From the NCBI GenBank assembly GCA_028700355.1, contig JAQVSX010000005.1, positions 1 through 12,488 of the forward strand: a DNA stretch of 12,488 nt, written 5' to 3'. The notes below the pieces were generated by a model. The model searched no databases. It was not told the DNA's origin and worked only from the letters and a program-made list of their open reading frames with translations. The position numbers and the translations under genes are program-made. This document shows, piece by piece, positions 6,030 to 12,488 of the stretch. How positions within the stretch are numbered: position 1 is the first letter of the stretch; each line of letters starts with the position of its first letter. This DNA comes from Clostridia bacterium. Lineage in GTDB: Bacteria > Bacillota > Clostridia > Christensenellales > HGM11417.

Positions 6030-7895
6030 ATGTTCGCATACAATATGAAAGAATACGAAGTAATAATAATAGGCGCGGGACATGCCGGCTGCGAGGCGGC
6101 ATTTGCCTGCGCAAGAAAGGGGCATAAGACATTGCTTACGTCCGTAAGCCTTGACAACATCGCATTATTGGCATGCAATCCTTCAATAGGTGGTACTGCC
6201 AAAGGTCATTTGGTGCGTGAAATCGATGCGCTTGGCGGAGAAATGGGTTTGGCTGCGGACGAGGCGTGTTTACAGCTTAGAATGCTTAATAAAGGCAAGG
6301 GTGCGGCGGTGCAAAGTTTGCGCTCTCAGACAGATAAATATCTTTATCACAGCGTAATGAAAAGGCGGCTTGAAAGCACAGAAAACCTTGACCTTGCGAC
6401 AATGGAAATCGTTGGCATATCGGTAAAGGACAATAAGGTATGCGGAGTAATAAACAACTACGGCGAGCGGTATATTGCAAGTGCGGTAATAGTCGCCTGC
6501 GGTGTATATTTAAAATCAGAGATAATTACGGGGGAGTACAGAAAAAGCAGCGGTCCTTCGGGTTTTTCTTCAGCAGACAGCCTTTCTCAAAACCTTATAG
6601 ATTTAGGGCTGAATCTGCGACGGTTTAAAACGGGAACGCCGGCAAGGGCAGACGGCAGAACGCTTGACTATGAAAAAATGGAACGTCAAAACGGCGACAG
6701 CGATATATATTCGTTTTCCTTTTTAAATCCGCCGCTGAATAAAGAACAGATGCCCTGTTATTTAACCTATACAACGGAACAAACCCATAATTTAATCAGG
6801 GCAAATTTAGACAGAGCGCCGATGTACAGCGGCGGCATAAAGGGAAAAGGCCCCAGATATTGCCCCTGCATAGAAGACAAGGTAGTGCGCTTTGCCGATA
6901 AGACAAGGCATCAGGTTTTTATAGAGCCCGAGGGCGCAAACACAGCGGAGGTTTATCTTTCAGGGGCAAGCACTTCTTTGCCTGTCGATTTGCAGCAGCA
7001 GATGTATTCTACAATAATAGGAATGAGCAATGTTAAATTGACAAGATATGCTTATGCCATTGAATACGACTGTATAGACAGCCTTATGCTTGACAGCACG
7101 CTATGCTTAAAAACCATAAAAGGACTGTATTTTGCGGGGCAGATAAACGGCTCTTCGGGGTACGAAGAGGCGGCGGCGCAGGGTTTAATCTCAGGTATTA
7201 ATGCGGCGCTTTATTTAGAGCAAAAGCCTCCCTTTATTTTATCGAGATATGATGCCTATATAGGCGTATTGATAGACGACCTTGTAACAAAGGGAACGCA
7301 GGAGCCTTACAGAATGATGACTTCGAGGGCGGAATACAGAATAATACTAAGGCAGGACAATGCCGATTTAAGACTTACCGAAAAAGGCAGGGCAATAGGG
7401 CTTGTAGATGATTTCAGATGGAAAAAATTTAACGAGCGCAAAGCTGCGACTGATAATATTATGCAGGGGCTTGAAGAAAAGTTTACTGCAAAGCAGACCG
7501 AAAAGCTGTTTAAAGATAAAAACCAGCCTAAGTTTTGCGGCAGCTTAAAATTAAAGGAGTTATTGCAGCGCCCCGAAATATCTATGGATGATTTAATAAA
7601 ATATCTCAATGTTTTTCGCGGCGAGGAAAAATTATTGCTTGATTATGCCGAAAACGAAATTAAATATCAGGGATATTTAAAAAAAGAAAAGCAGCTTATA
7701 AACAAAATGTCTAAACTTGAAAACAAAAGTTTGCCTCTTAATATCGATTATTTTTCTATAAAGGGATTAAGAATAGAGGCAAGGCAGAAGCTTGATAGTA
7801 TTCGCCCGCTTAGCATTTCTCAGGCTTCAAGGATAAGCGGCGTTTCCCCTGCGGATATTGCGGTATTAATGCTGCATTTAAAAAAATATGATTAG
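6030..7895 (+). CDS. mnmG: tRNA uridine-5-carboxymethylaminomethyl modification enzyme MnmG (GidA)
   Basis: MnmG is the FAD- and NADH-dependent partner of MnmE and adds carboxymethylaminomethyl groups at U34 of tRNAs that read two-codon boxes. Its 621 aa are the normal length. The dinucleotide-binding motif IIGAGHAGCEAA is at residues 13-24, followed by CNPSIGGTAKGHLVREIDALGGE, the KTGTPARADGR segment, the GQINGSSGYEEAAAQG FAD segment, and TSRAEYR followed by DNADLRLTEKG near residue 430. The C-terminal helical domain is complete. An alternative in-frame ATG at 6045 would remove five residues. Both starts fit the family, and neither has a ribosome binding site, so the start is uncertain. mnmE follows after 30 bp, consistent with co-expression of the two subunits. 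Confidence 0.96.
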   Translation: MFAYNMKEYEVIIIGAGHAGCEAAFACARKGHKTLLTSVSLDNIALLACNPSIGGTAKGHLVREIDALGGEMGLAADEACLQLRMLNKGKGAAVQSLRSQTDKYLYHSVMKRRLESTENLDLATMEIVGISVKDNKVCGVINNYGERYIASAVIVACGVYLKSEIITGEYRKSSGPSGFSSADSLSQNLIDLGLNLRRFKTGTPARADGRTLDYEKMERQNGDSDIYSFSFLNPPLNKEQMPCYLTYTTEQTHNLIRANLDRAPMYSGGIKGKGPRYCPCIEDKVVRFADKTRHQVFIEPEGANTAEVYLSGASTSLPVDLQQQMYSTIIGMSNVKLTRYAYAIEYDCIDSLMLDSTLCLKTIKGLYFAGQINGSSGYEEAAAQGLISGINAALYLEQKPPFILSRYDAYIGVLIDDLVTKGTQEPYRMMTSRAEYRIILRQDNADLRLTEKGRAIGLVDDFRWKKFNERKAATDNIMQGLEEKFTAKQTEKLFKDKNQPKFCGSLKLKELLQRPEISMDDLIKYLNVFRGEEKLLLDYAENEIKYQGYLKKEKQLINKMSKLENKSLPLNIDYFSIKGLRIEARQKLDSIRPLSISQASRISGVSPADIAVLMLHLKKYD

Positions 7896-7925
7896 AAAAA
7901 CTTTAAAGATTAAAGGTAAGCAAGT

Positions 7926-9263
7926 ATGCGTAACGATACAATATGTGCAATAGCCACCCCGATAGGAACGGGCGGCGTAGGAGTAATAAGAATAAGCGGT
8001 AATGACAGCTTAATTATTGCGTCAAAGCTTTTCAGGGCAAACAGCGGCAAGCCCGCAAATGATTTTGCGCCTTCTAAAATGTATTATGGCAGGCTGACTG
8101 CCGAAGGCTTTGCAGATAATTGCCTTTGCGTTTATTTTAAAGAGCCTAATTCCTTTACGGGCGAAGATGTTATAGAATTTCATTGTCATGGCGGCGTGGT
8201 ATTGTTAAATTCCATAATCAAGGCGGTAATAGACAGCGGCGCAAGGCTTGCGGAGTGCGGCGAATTTACAAAAAGGGCATTTATCAGCGGCAAACTTGAC
8301 CTTGCCGAGTGCGAAGGGCTTATAGATTTAATAAATGCACAAAGCGAGGCGGCGCTAACGGCGGCATCTGATTTGGCTGACGGAAAACTTTCAAGGCGGA
8401 TACAAAAGTTGCAGGAAGTGCTGAAAGAACTGCTTTCATATGCCGAAGTTTCTATAGATTATAGCGAGGAAGATATTGATTTGGCAGATAAAAAGCATTT
8501 TGCAGAGGTTTTAATCGGTATAAATGAAAGCCTTAAAACGCTGGCAAAGGGTTATAGTAGCGGCAAACATATAAAGGAAGGCGTAACGGTAGCGCTTTGC
8601 GGCAAACCCAATGTCGGTAAATCAAGCCTTTTTAACGCTCTGCTCGGTTATGACAGGGCAATTGTTACAGATATTGCCGGAACTACAAGAGACGCTTTAG
8701 AAGGCAGCTATATTTACAAGGGCGTGCTTTTTAATATTTTTGACACAGCGGGAATACGCAATAGCAGCGAAATAATAGAGGGAAAGGGTATAGAGATTTC
8801 TAAAAAATATATACGGCAAAGCGACGGAGCGGTGTTTCTTGCCGAAGACATTAAATTATCGCAGGAAGATACCGAGATATTAAATTTATTAAAGGGTAAA
8901 AAGCATATCAAGGTACTGAGCAAAAGCGACATAAACAATAACAAGGCGGCAGAGGGCTTTGATTTAAGCGTTTCGGCGCTCAGCGGAAAAAATATTGAAA
9001 GGCTTAAATCTATGCTTTATCAAATGCTAATCGGAAAGGCTTATGCCGGCGGGCTAATACTTACAAATTACAGGCATTACGACGCTGTAAAAAGGGCGGC
9101 TGCCATAATACAAAATATCATAGAGAAAATTGATATTATGTATATGGATATGCTCGCCCACAATCTGCGGGAGGCTTGGGAAACCTTAGGCGAAATAACG
9201 GGAGAAAACTCAATAGAAAGCGTTATCGACAACATATTCAGCAGATTCTGTCTGGGTAAATAA
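7926..9263 (+). CDS. mnmE: tRNA modification GTPase MnmE (TrmE)
   Basis: MnmE is the dimeric, potassium-activated GTPase that works with MnmG on wobble-uridine modification. The N-terminal tetrahydrofolate-binding domain opens with DTICAIATPIGTGGVGVIRISG and includes FTGEDVIEFHCHGG. The inserted G domain carries G1 GKPNVGKSS (226-234), the G2/K-loop region DIAGTTRDALEG and G3 DTAG. The G4 position reads SKSD (332-335) instead of the usual NKxD. The protein ends in FCLGK, so the Cys-x-Gly-Lys tail needed for modification is present (Cys442). Its 445 aa are slightly short of the typical 450-460, with a short segment around G5. The start has a modest AAAGG about eight bases upstream. In most Firmicutes mnmE precedes mnmG; here the order is reversed. 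Confidence 0.96.
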   Translation: MRNDTICAIATPIGTGGVGVIRISGNDSLIIASKLFRANSGKPANDFAPSKMYYGRLTAEGFADNCLCVYFKEPNSFTGEDVIEFHCHGGVVLLNSIIKAVIDSGARLAECGEFTKRAFISGKLDLAECEGLIDLINAQSEAALTAASDLADGKLSRRIQKLQEVLKELLSYAEVSIDYSEEDIDLADKKHFAEVLIGINESLKTLAKGYSSGKHIKEGVTVALCGKPNVGKSSLFNALLGYDRAIVTDIAGTTRDALEGSYIYKGVLFNIFDTAGIRNSSEIIEGKGIEISKKYIRQSDGAVFLAEDIKLSQEDTEILNLLKGKKHIKVLSKSDINNNKAAEGFDLSVSALSGKNIERLKSMLYQMLIGKAYAGGLILTNYRHYDAVKRAAAIIQNIIEKIDIMYMDMLAHNLREAWETLGEITGENSIESVIDNIFSRFCLGK

Positions 9264-9277
9264 TTCTATAAAATTGT

Positions 9278-9306
9278 TTGACAGCATATATAAATTAAAG
9301 TATAAT
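9278..9306 (+). promoter_or_regulatory. Consensus sigma-A promoter of rpmH
   Basis: TTGACA (9278-9283), exactly 17 bp, then TATAAT (9301-9306) form a perfect consensus sigma-A promoter, as expected for a ribosomal protein gene. Transcription should start near 9313, giving a leader of about 53 bases that ends in AGAGG five bases before the ATG. It lies 15 bp past the mnmE stop. Confidence 0.92.
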
Positions 9307-9365
9307 AGTAACACTTGTTTTTAAAGAAATAAAATTATATATAATTACAGCTAACAGAGGATATT

Positions 9366-9500
9366 ATGAAGAGGACATATCAACCAAAAAAGAGACAGAG
9401 AAATAAGGTTCACGGATTCAGAAAAAGAATGAAGACTAACAGCGGCAGAAAGGTTTTGGCAAGAAGGCGCAACAAGGGCAGAAAAAAATTATCGGCTTAA
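9366..9500 (+). CDS. rpmH: 50S ribosomal protein L34
   Basis: This is the 44-residue L34 of the large ribosomal subunit. The sequence starts [12 protein letters not shown], continues through [17 protein letters not shown] and NKGRKKLSA, and matches the bacterial family over its full length. It is extremely Lys/Arg-rich, as expected for an rRNA-binding protein. The start has AGAGG five bases upstream, and the gene has its own consensus promoter. In most bacteria rpmH is next to dnaA and the origin on one side and rnpA on the other. Here rnpA is present, but mnmE occupies the dnaA side. Confidence 0.97.
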   Translation: MKRTYQPKKRQRNKVHGFRKRMKTNSGRKVLARRRNKGRKKLSA

Positions 9501-9508
9501 ATTAATAG

Positions 9509-9540
9509 TTGGTATAAGTTTTCTAATGCCAATAACTTTT
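9509..9540 (+). terminator. Weak first hairpin after rpmH
   Basis: TTGGTAT (9509-9515) pairs with ATGCCAA (9526-9532), with one G-U pair and a 10-base loop, followed by TAACTTTTTG. It is AT-rich and weaker than the hairpin 40 bp further on. The two may act as a tandem terminator or attenuator. Confidence 0.35.
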
Positions 9541-9555
9541 TGTTTTAAGATAATT

Positions 9556-9588
9556 AGCTGTATGTTCTTAGTGCATACGGCTTTTTTT
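9556..9588 (+). terminator. Rho-independent terminator between rpmH and rnpA
   Basis: AGCTGTATG (9556-9564) pairs with CATACGGCT (9574-9582) in a 9-bp stem with one G-U pair and a 9-base loop, followed directly by seven T (9582-9588). It lies 55 bp past the rpmH stop. It should release part of the transcripts, so L34 mRNA would be more abundant than rnpA mRNA. Read-through or a weak internal promoter must serve rnpA. Confidence 0.8.
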
Positions 9589-9592
9589 CAGC

Positions 9593-9630
9593 AAAGGCGC
9601 AAATACATATACCACAGGTTTTTTGCCTTT
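9593..9630 (+). other. Possible leader hairpin before rnpA
   Basis: AAAGGC (9593-9598) can pair with GCCTTT (9625-9630). An extra AAA/TTT pairing inside narrows the loop to about 15 bases, with small bulges. It ends 13 bases before the rnpA ribosome binding site AGGGAG (9644-9649). No known riboswitch is recognised. It could be a leader or read-through structure, or chance. Confidence 0.25.
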
Positions 9631-9653
9631 ACACAATCTTTTTAGGGAGTATA

Positions 9654-9995
9654 ATGAAAGCCGCTTACCGCTTAACAAAAAACAGTCATTTTAGTTTCAC
9701 ATATAAAAAAGGAAAGTATTATGCCTGTAAAAATCTTGTTCTTGTATATGTAAGGACAGGCTGTGATAATCTTAAAGTTGGTTTTTCTGTTTCTAAAAAG
9801 GTTGGAAAAAGCGTAGTCCGCAATAAGATAAAAAGGCGTATAAGAGAGGCTTTCGCAAAGCATATACCATTTTTAAAACAAGATTATAATTATGTATTTA
9901 TTGCGAGAAAAGCTATTATAAATGACGATTATAAAAAAATCAGCGCATCTGTGGAATATCTTTTAAAAAAAACATCTATGTTTTTAAGGCAATAG
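9654..9995 (+). CDS. rnpA: Ribonuclease P protein component
   Basis: RnpA binds the RNase P RNA and helps it cleave the 5' leader from precursor tRNAs. Its 113 aa are the normal length. The opening KAAYRLTKNSHFSFTYKKGK and the RNR signature around residues 50-66 (VGKSVVRNKIKRRIREA, with Arg56-Asn57 and Arg61-Arg62) define the family. The start has AGGGAG four bases upstream. The gene is set 153 bp from rpmH with a terminator between, whereas the two are often nearly contiguous in other bacteria. yidD follows after 42 bp. Confidence 0.96.
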   Translation: MKAAYRLTKNSHFSFTYKKGKYYACKNLVLVYVRTGCDNLKVGFSVSKKVGKSVVRNKIKRRIREAFAKHIPFLKQDYNYVFIARKAIINDDYKKISASVEYLLKKTSMFLRQ

Positions 9996-10037
9996 ATTAT
10001 ATTTAAGGATAAAAGTCAATAATAATACCGTTATGCT

Positions 10038-10280
10038 ATGAAACACATTTTAATATTTTTTATAAAAATTTACAAAAAATTTCTTTCGCCTTTATTTATA
10101 AGCGGGTGCAGATATACGCCCTCTTGCTCTCAATATGCCGCCGAGGCATTGCAAAAGCACGGCGCAATTAAGGGCAGCTTTATGGCGTTAAGGCGCATAT
10201 TAAAGTGTAACCATTTCAGTAAAGGCGGCTTTGACCCCGTTGCAGACAATATAAAAGGAGAAATTAAATGGCTTTTTTAA
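10038..10280 (+). CDS. yidD: Membrane protein insertion efficiency factor YidD
   Basis: YidD is a small membrane-associated protein encoded between rnpA and yidC in many bacteria and is thought to assist YidC insertion. The 80 residues carry an amphipathic or hydrophobic start (ILIFFIKIYKKFLSPLF) and the conserved GCRYTPSCSQYAAEAL cysteine segment. KHGAIKG, the RRILKCNHFSKGGFDPV segment with its third Cys, and the Gly-x-Asp-Pro-Val end follow. The start is fixed by the family, but there is no ribosome binding site close to it; the nearest AAGGAT lies about 29 bases upstream. The last 13 bases overlap the start of yidC, which suggests translational coupling. Confidence 0.95.
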   Translation: MKHILIFFIKIYKKFLSPLFISGCRYTPSCSQYAAEALQKHGAIKGSFMALRRILKCNHFSKGGFDPVADNIKGEIKWLF

Positions 10281-11380
10281 ACAGCGCAATTATGCTTGTG
10301 CCAAAGGTTAACGGTCCCGGTTGGGGCTGGCTTGGCTGGATATTAGACCCGTTAAACAGCGCAATAGGCAGCGCCGCATGGACAATGATTGTTTTTACGA
10401 TTTTATTAAAACTTCTCACCTTTCCGCTCGATTATATCAGCAGATATAAAATGAAAAAAAATTCGGTGATAATGGAAGAATTAAAGCCGCAGCTTGAAAA
10501 ACTCGAAAAGCAATGCAGGGGGGATAAACAGCTATATAATCAGAGGATGCTGCCCTTGCTTAAAAAAGAAGGTTATTCGGTAGGCGGCGCATGCCTGCCC
10601 ACACTGCTTACATTAGGTCTTTTTATTGCAGTATTTTCGGGGCTTAATGCTTATGCGACATACAGAAACGCCGACACTTATAATAAGCTTGTAATAGAAT
10701 ACAACCAAATGATTGAGCAAGAAAGCTTAGACCCCGACGATGAAGCCGATAAAGCGGTTATTGACGCAAAATTAACAGAAAAATACAACCAACTTAATCC
10801 CCCTTGGTTTTGGATAAAAAACCCTTGGAGGCCCGATGTGCTTTATGCCGAAGGTTTTTTAAATTTTGTAGCGTCGGCAAATCCCATACCTACATTTGAG
10901 GAATTTTTTAATGTAAGCAAAAAAACAAATTTCGGTGTAGGCGCAATGAGCTTAAATAAGCAGGATATAGAAGATTATTATAACGGACAATATGACGATA
11001 TTATTGCAAAAAGAGATTATGATAAAATTATGGAACCCATAAGGGAGGCAAAAGGCAGCGGCAACGGTTTTTATATTCTGATTGTGCTTGCCGTGGGCGT
11101 TTCGTTTTTATCTCAGTTTATAATGCAGAAAACACAGCAGTCAACGCAGCAGATGGGCTCGGGGGCTATGAGCGGCGGTATGATGAAATTTATGCTTATA
11201 CTTTTTCCGTTAATGCTCGGCGTATTTGCTTTTTCTTATTCAAGCGTATTTACGCTGTATATTATAACAAACTCTACCTTAAGCCTTTTAGCCACAATAA
11301 TGATTAATAATATTGTGGCAATTAAAATGAAAAAGCTTAAACAGCAAAAACTTGAACAAATCACATATAGAAGAAAATAA
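10268..11380 (+). CDS. yidC: Membrane protein insertase YidC/SpoIIIJ family, variant with large outer insertion
   Basis: YidC inserts membrane proteins with or without SecYEG. The first conserved helix (about residues 34-54) contains TILLKLLTFPLD, so the position that is a groove Arg in most YidC proteins is Lys48. A cytoplasmic helical hairpin follows (EELKPQLEKLEKQ...YNQRMLPLLKKEGYSVGG). A second helix spans 108-130, a third 267-288 and the final two 306-350. Between helices 2 and 3, about 135 residues (130-265) form a large hydrophilic segment that is not cytoplasmic in the usual topology, which explains the 370-aa length against about 260 in B. subtilis SpoIIIJ. There is no lipoprotein signal peptide. 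A strong AAAGGAG lies seven bases before the ATG, inside yidD. Confidence 0.93.
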   Translation: MAFLNSAIMLVPKVNGPGWGWLGWILDPLNSAIGSAAWTMIVFTILLKLLTFPLDYISRYKMKKNSVIMEELKPQLEKLEKQCRGDKQLYNQRMLPLLKKEGYSVGGACLPTLLTLGLFIAVFSGLNAYATYRNADTYNKLVIEYNQMIEQESLDPDDEADKAVIDAKLTEKYNQLNPPWFWIKNPWRPDVLYAEGFLNFVASANPIPTFEEFFNVSKKTNFGVGAMSLNKQDIEDYYNGQYDDIIAKRDYDKIMEPIREAKGSGNGFYILIVLAVGVSFLSQFIMQKTQQSTQQMGSGAMSGGMMKFMLILFPLMLGVFAFSYSSVFTLYIITNSTLSLLATIMINNIVAIKMKKLKQQKLEQITYRRK

Positions 11381-11410
11381 ATTTTTATATTTTTTTAAGG
11401 AGTATAAATA

Positions 11411-12202
11411 ATGAAATCAATAGAAGTAAAGGCATCGACGATAGAAGAAGCAATTGAAAAAGGTTTGGCGGAGCTTGGCAAAAACAAAGAAGAAGTTGAA
11501 ATTGAAATTATCGATATGGGCGGCTTTTTAAAAAAAGCCAAGATTGTTATAACGGAAAGACAAAGTGAAGGACAAAAAGCTCAGGAATTTATAGACCGTC
11601 TTTTAAAGAAAATGAATTTTGATATATCTTCAGAACTTGAAGAAAATGAAGAAAAAGCTTTAATAATGCTGAGCGGAAAGGACAGCGGAAAAATAATAGG
11701 ATACCGCGGAGACGTTTTGGATGCCGTACAGTATTTATCTTCTGTAATAGCAAACAGCGAAGGTAAAAGATTTAAGAAAATAATTATTGACTGTGAGCAG
11801 TACCGCATTAAGAGAGAAAAAACTTTAATATCCTTAGCCGACAAGTTAGCGGATAAGGCTGTCGAAAGGGGCAGAAAAGTTTCTTTAGAGCCTATGAATC
11901 CTTTTGAGAGAAGAATAATTCATTCTGCTTTGCAAAAAAATACAAATGTTACCACAGAGAGCGAAGGCGAGGAGCCTAACCGCTTTATTGTAATTACACC
12001 GAATAATATCAAAACACGTTATAACGATAATAAGGACAATAAAAGGCCACGCTATAATGACAGCGCAAAAGACAACAATACACGCACTCAGCCAAAAAAA
12101 TCCTTCGGCAGTTTTGGCTCTTATTTAGGCAATTCAAAATCGGGCTTTGCCAAGGATAACAGTTTTGTTAAAAAAAGCGGTTTTGACAATTTAAAAGATT
12201 GA
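11411..12202 (+). CDS. jag: RNA-binding protein Jag/KhpB (Jag_N, KH and R3H domains)
   Basis: Jag (SpoIIIJ-associated protein, also called KhpB or EloR) is an RNA-binding protein linked to cell elongation and usually encoded right after yidC. The Jag_N domain covers residues 1-48 (STIEEAIEKGLAELGKNKEE, then DMGGFLKKAKI). The KH domain has its GxxG loop as GYRG at 97-100. The R3H domain contains NPFERRIIHSAL with Arg167 and His171, then the TESEGEEPNRF segment. Residues about 200-263 are an added low-complexity tail rich in Asn, Asp, Lys, Arg and Ser, with two YND-containing copies (RYNDN and RYNDS). The start has AAGGAG eight bases upstream and lies 30 bp after yidC. The ROK gene follows after 22 bp with its own ribosome binding site. 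Confidence 0.95.
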   Translation: MKSIEVKASTIEEAIEKGLAELGKNKEEVEIEIIDMGGFLKKAKIVITERQSEGQKAQEFIDRLLKKMNFDISSELEENEEKALIMLSGKDSGKIIGYRGDVLDAVQYLSSVIANSEGKRFKKIIIDCEQYRIKREKTLISLADKLADKAVERGRKVSLEPMNPFERRIIHSALQKNTNVTTESEGEEPNRFIVITPNNIKTRYNDNKDNKRPRYNDSAKDNNTRTQPKKSFGSFGSYLGNSKSGFAKDNSFVKKSGFDNLKD

Positions 12203-12224
12203 TATCTTTACGGAGGGAAAGCGT

Positions 12225-12488
12225 ATGCTTTACGCAGGTATAGATTTAGGCGGTACAAATATCAAGGGGGGCTTATACCGCGGCGGTAAGGTACTTATAA
12301 AAGACGAAATTAAAACAGGCAGCACAGATGCGGAAAGCGTAATAAAAAACATAGCTGTTATTATAAACAGAATGTTAAACTGCATAGGGCTTGAAACAAA
12401 GGACATAGCGGCAATAGGCGCAGGAATTCCGGGAATGATAGAAAGTTCAAGCGGAACAGTGCTGTACAACAATAATTTAGGCTGGGTA
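12225..12488 (+). CDS. ROK-family sugar kinase, probably glucokinase (right end cut off)
   Basis: The first 88 residues of a ROK-family protein run to the window edge. The phosphate-binding DLGGTNIKGGL motif is at residues 7-17, and GAGIPGMIESSSGTV with NNNLGW at the end matches the family. Because the start of the protein is the kinase domain, with no DNA-binding helix-turn-helix before it, an enzyme is more likely than a NagC/XylR-type repressor. Glucokinase (ATP to glucose) is the commonest Firmicutes assignment, but the substrate-binding ExGH region and the zinc-binding cysteines lie outside the window. The start has GGAGGG seven bases upstream and follows jag by 22 bp, so it may be co-transcribed with the upstream genes. 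Confidence 0.88.
   Translation, partial: MLYAGIDLGGTNIKGGLYRGGKVLIKDEIKTGSTDAESVIKNIAVIINRMLNCIGLETKDIAAIGAGIPGMIESSSGTVLYNNNLGWV

Noticed and set aside
9264..9365. Possible oriC or DnaA boxes next to rpmH.
   Set aside because: No TTATCCACA-like repeats or dnaA were seen. The gap is explained by the rpmH promoter and leader.
9628..9655. TTTACA, 16 bp, TATAAT overlapping the rnpA ATG, resembling a promoter.
   Set aside because: Transcription would begin inside rnpA near 9662, after the start codon and ribosome binding site. The good AGGGAG shows that the gene uses a longer mRNA.
1..12488. CRISPR arrays, insertion sequences, prophage, toxin-antitoxin or defence genes, tRNA or rRNA genes.
   Set aside because: No repeat-spacer pattern, transposase, terminal inverted repeats or RNA gene sequence was recognised. 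Nearly all DNA is explained by housekeeping and sporulation genes.

Overview
The window is origin-proximal housekeeping DNA from a low-GC, endospore-forming Firmicute of the Clostridia type. The evidence is the C-terminal part of SpoIIE, a YyaC-family sporulation protein, AT-rich codon choice (many ATA, AGA/AGG and TTA codons), strong GGAGG-type ribosome binding sites at most genes, and two perfect parS centromere sites. The YidC variant, which has a lysine in the groove position and a long outer insertion, fits an uncultured or gut Clostridia lineage such as the Christensenellales group. That last placement is inference only.

Layout. Positions 1-3417 carry spoIIE (left end cut off), tilS and hpt on the + strand, which is the familiar Firmicutes spoIIE/tilS/hpt neighbourhood without the ftsH that usually follows. 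yyaC (3422-3964) faces hpt on the - strand. A 241-bp divergent intergenic region with a good sigma-A promoter leads to a four-helix CvpA-family membrane protein with a Pro/Thr/Glu repeat tail (4206-5129). Its hairpin terminator is followed by two parS sites in inverted orientation (5185-5200 and 5233-5248). Next come rsmG, mnmG and mnmE (5313-9263), then rpmH, rnpA, yidD, yidC and jag (9366-12202), and finally the start of a ROK-family sugar kinase that runs off the right end.

How the genes work together. tilS, mnmG and mnmE modify tRNA: lysidine at C34, and cmnm5U at U34 by the MnmE-MnmG complex. rsmG methylates 16S rRNA. rpmH encodes ribosomal protein L34 and rnpA the protein of RNase P. 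YidD and YidC insert membrane proteins, and Jag (KhpB) is the RNA-binding partner encoded beside YidC. SpoIIE and YyaC serve sporulation, and parS serves chromosome segregation. No dnaA, DnaA-box cluster, parA, parB or noc is present.

I did not find a clearly new biological system. The points most worth a second look are the inverted parS pair without parAB beside it, promoter -10 boxes placed so close to the rsmG and tilS start codons that the mRNAs should be leaderless, the rsmG-mnmG-mnmE order (reversed relative to the usual Firmicutes order but on the same strand), and the YidC variant. There is no stretch of more than 300 bases without a gene.
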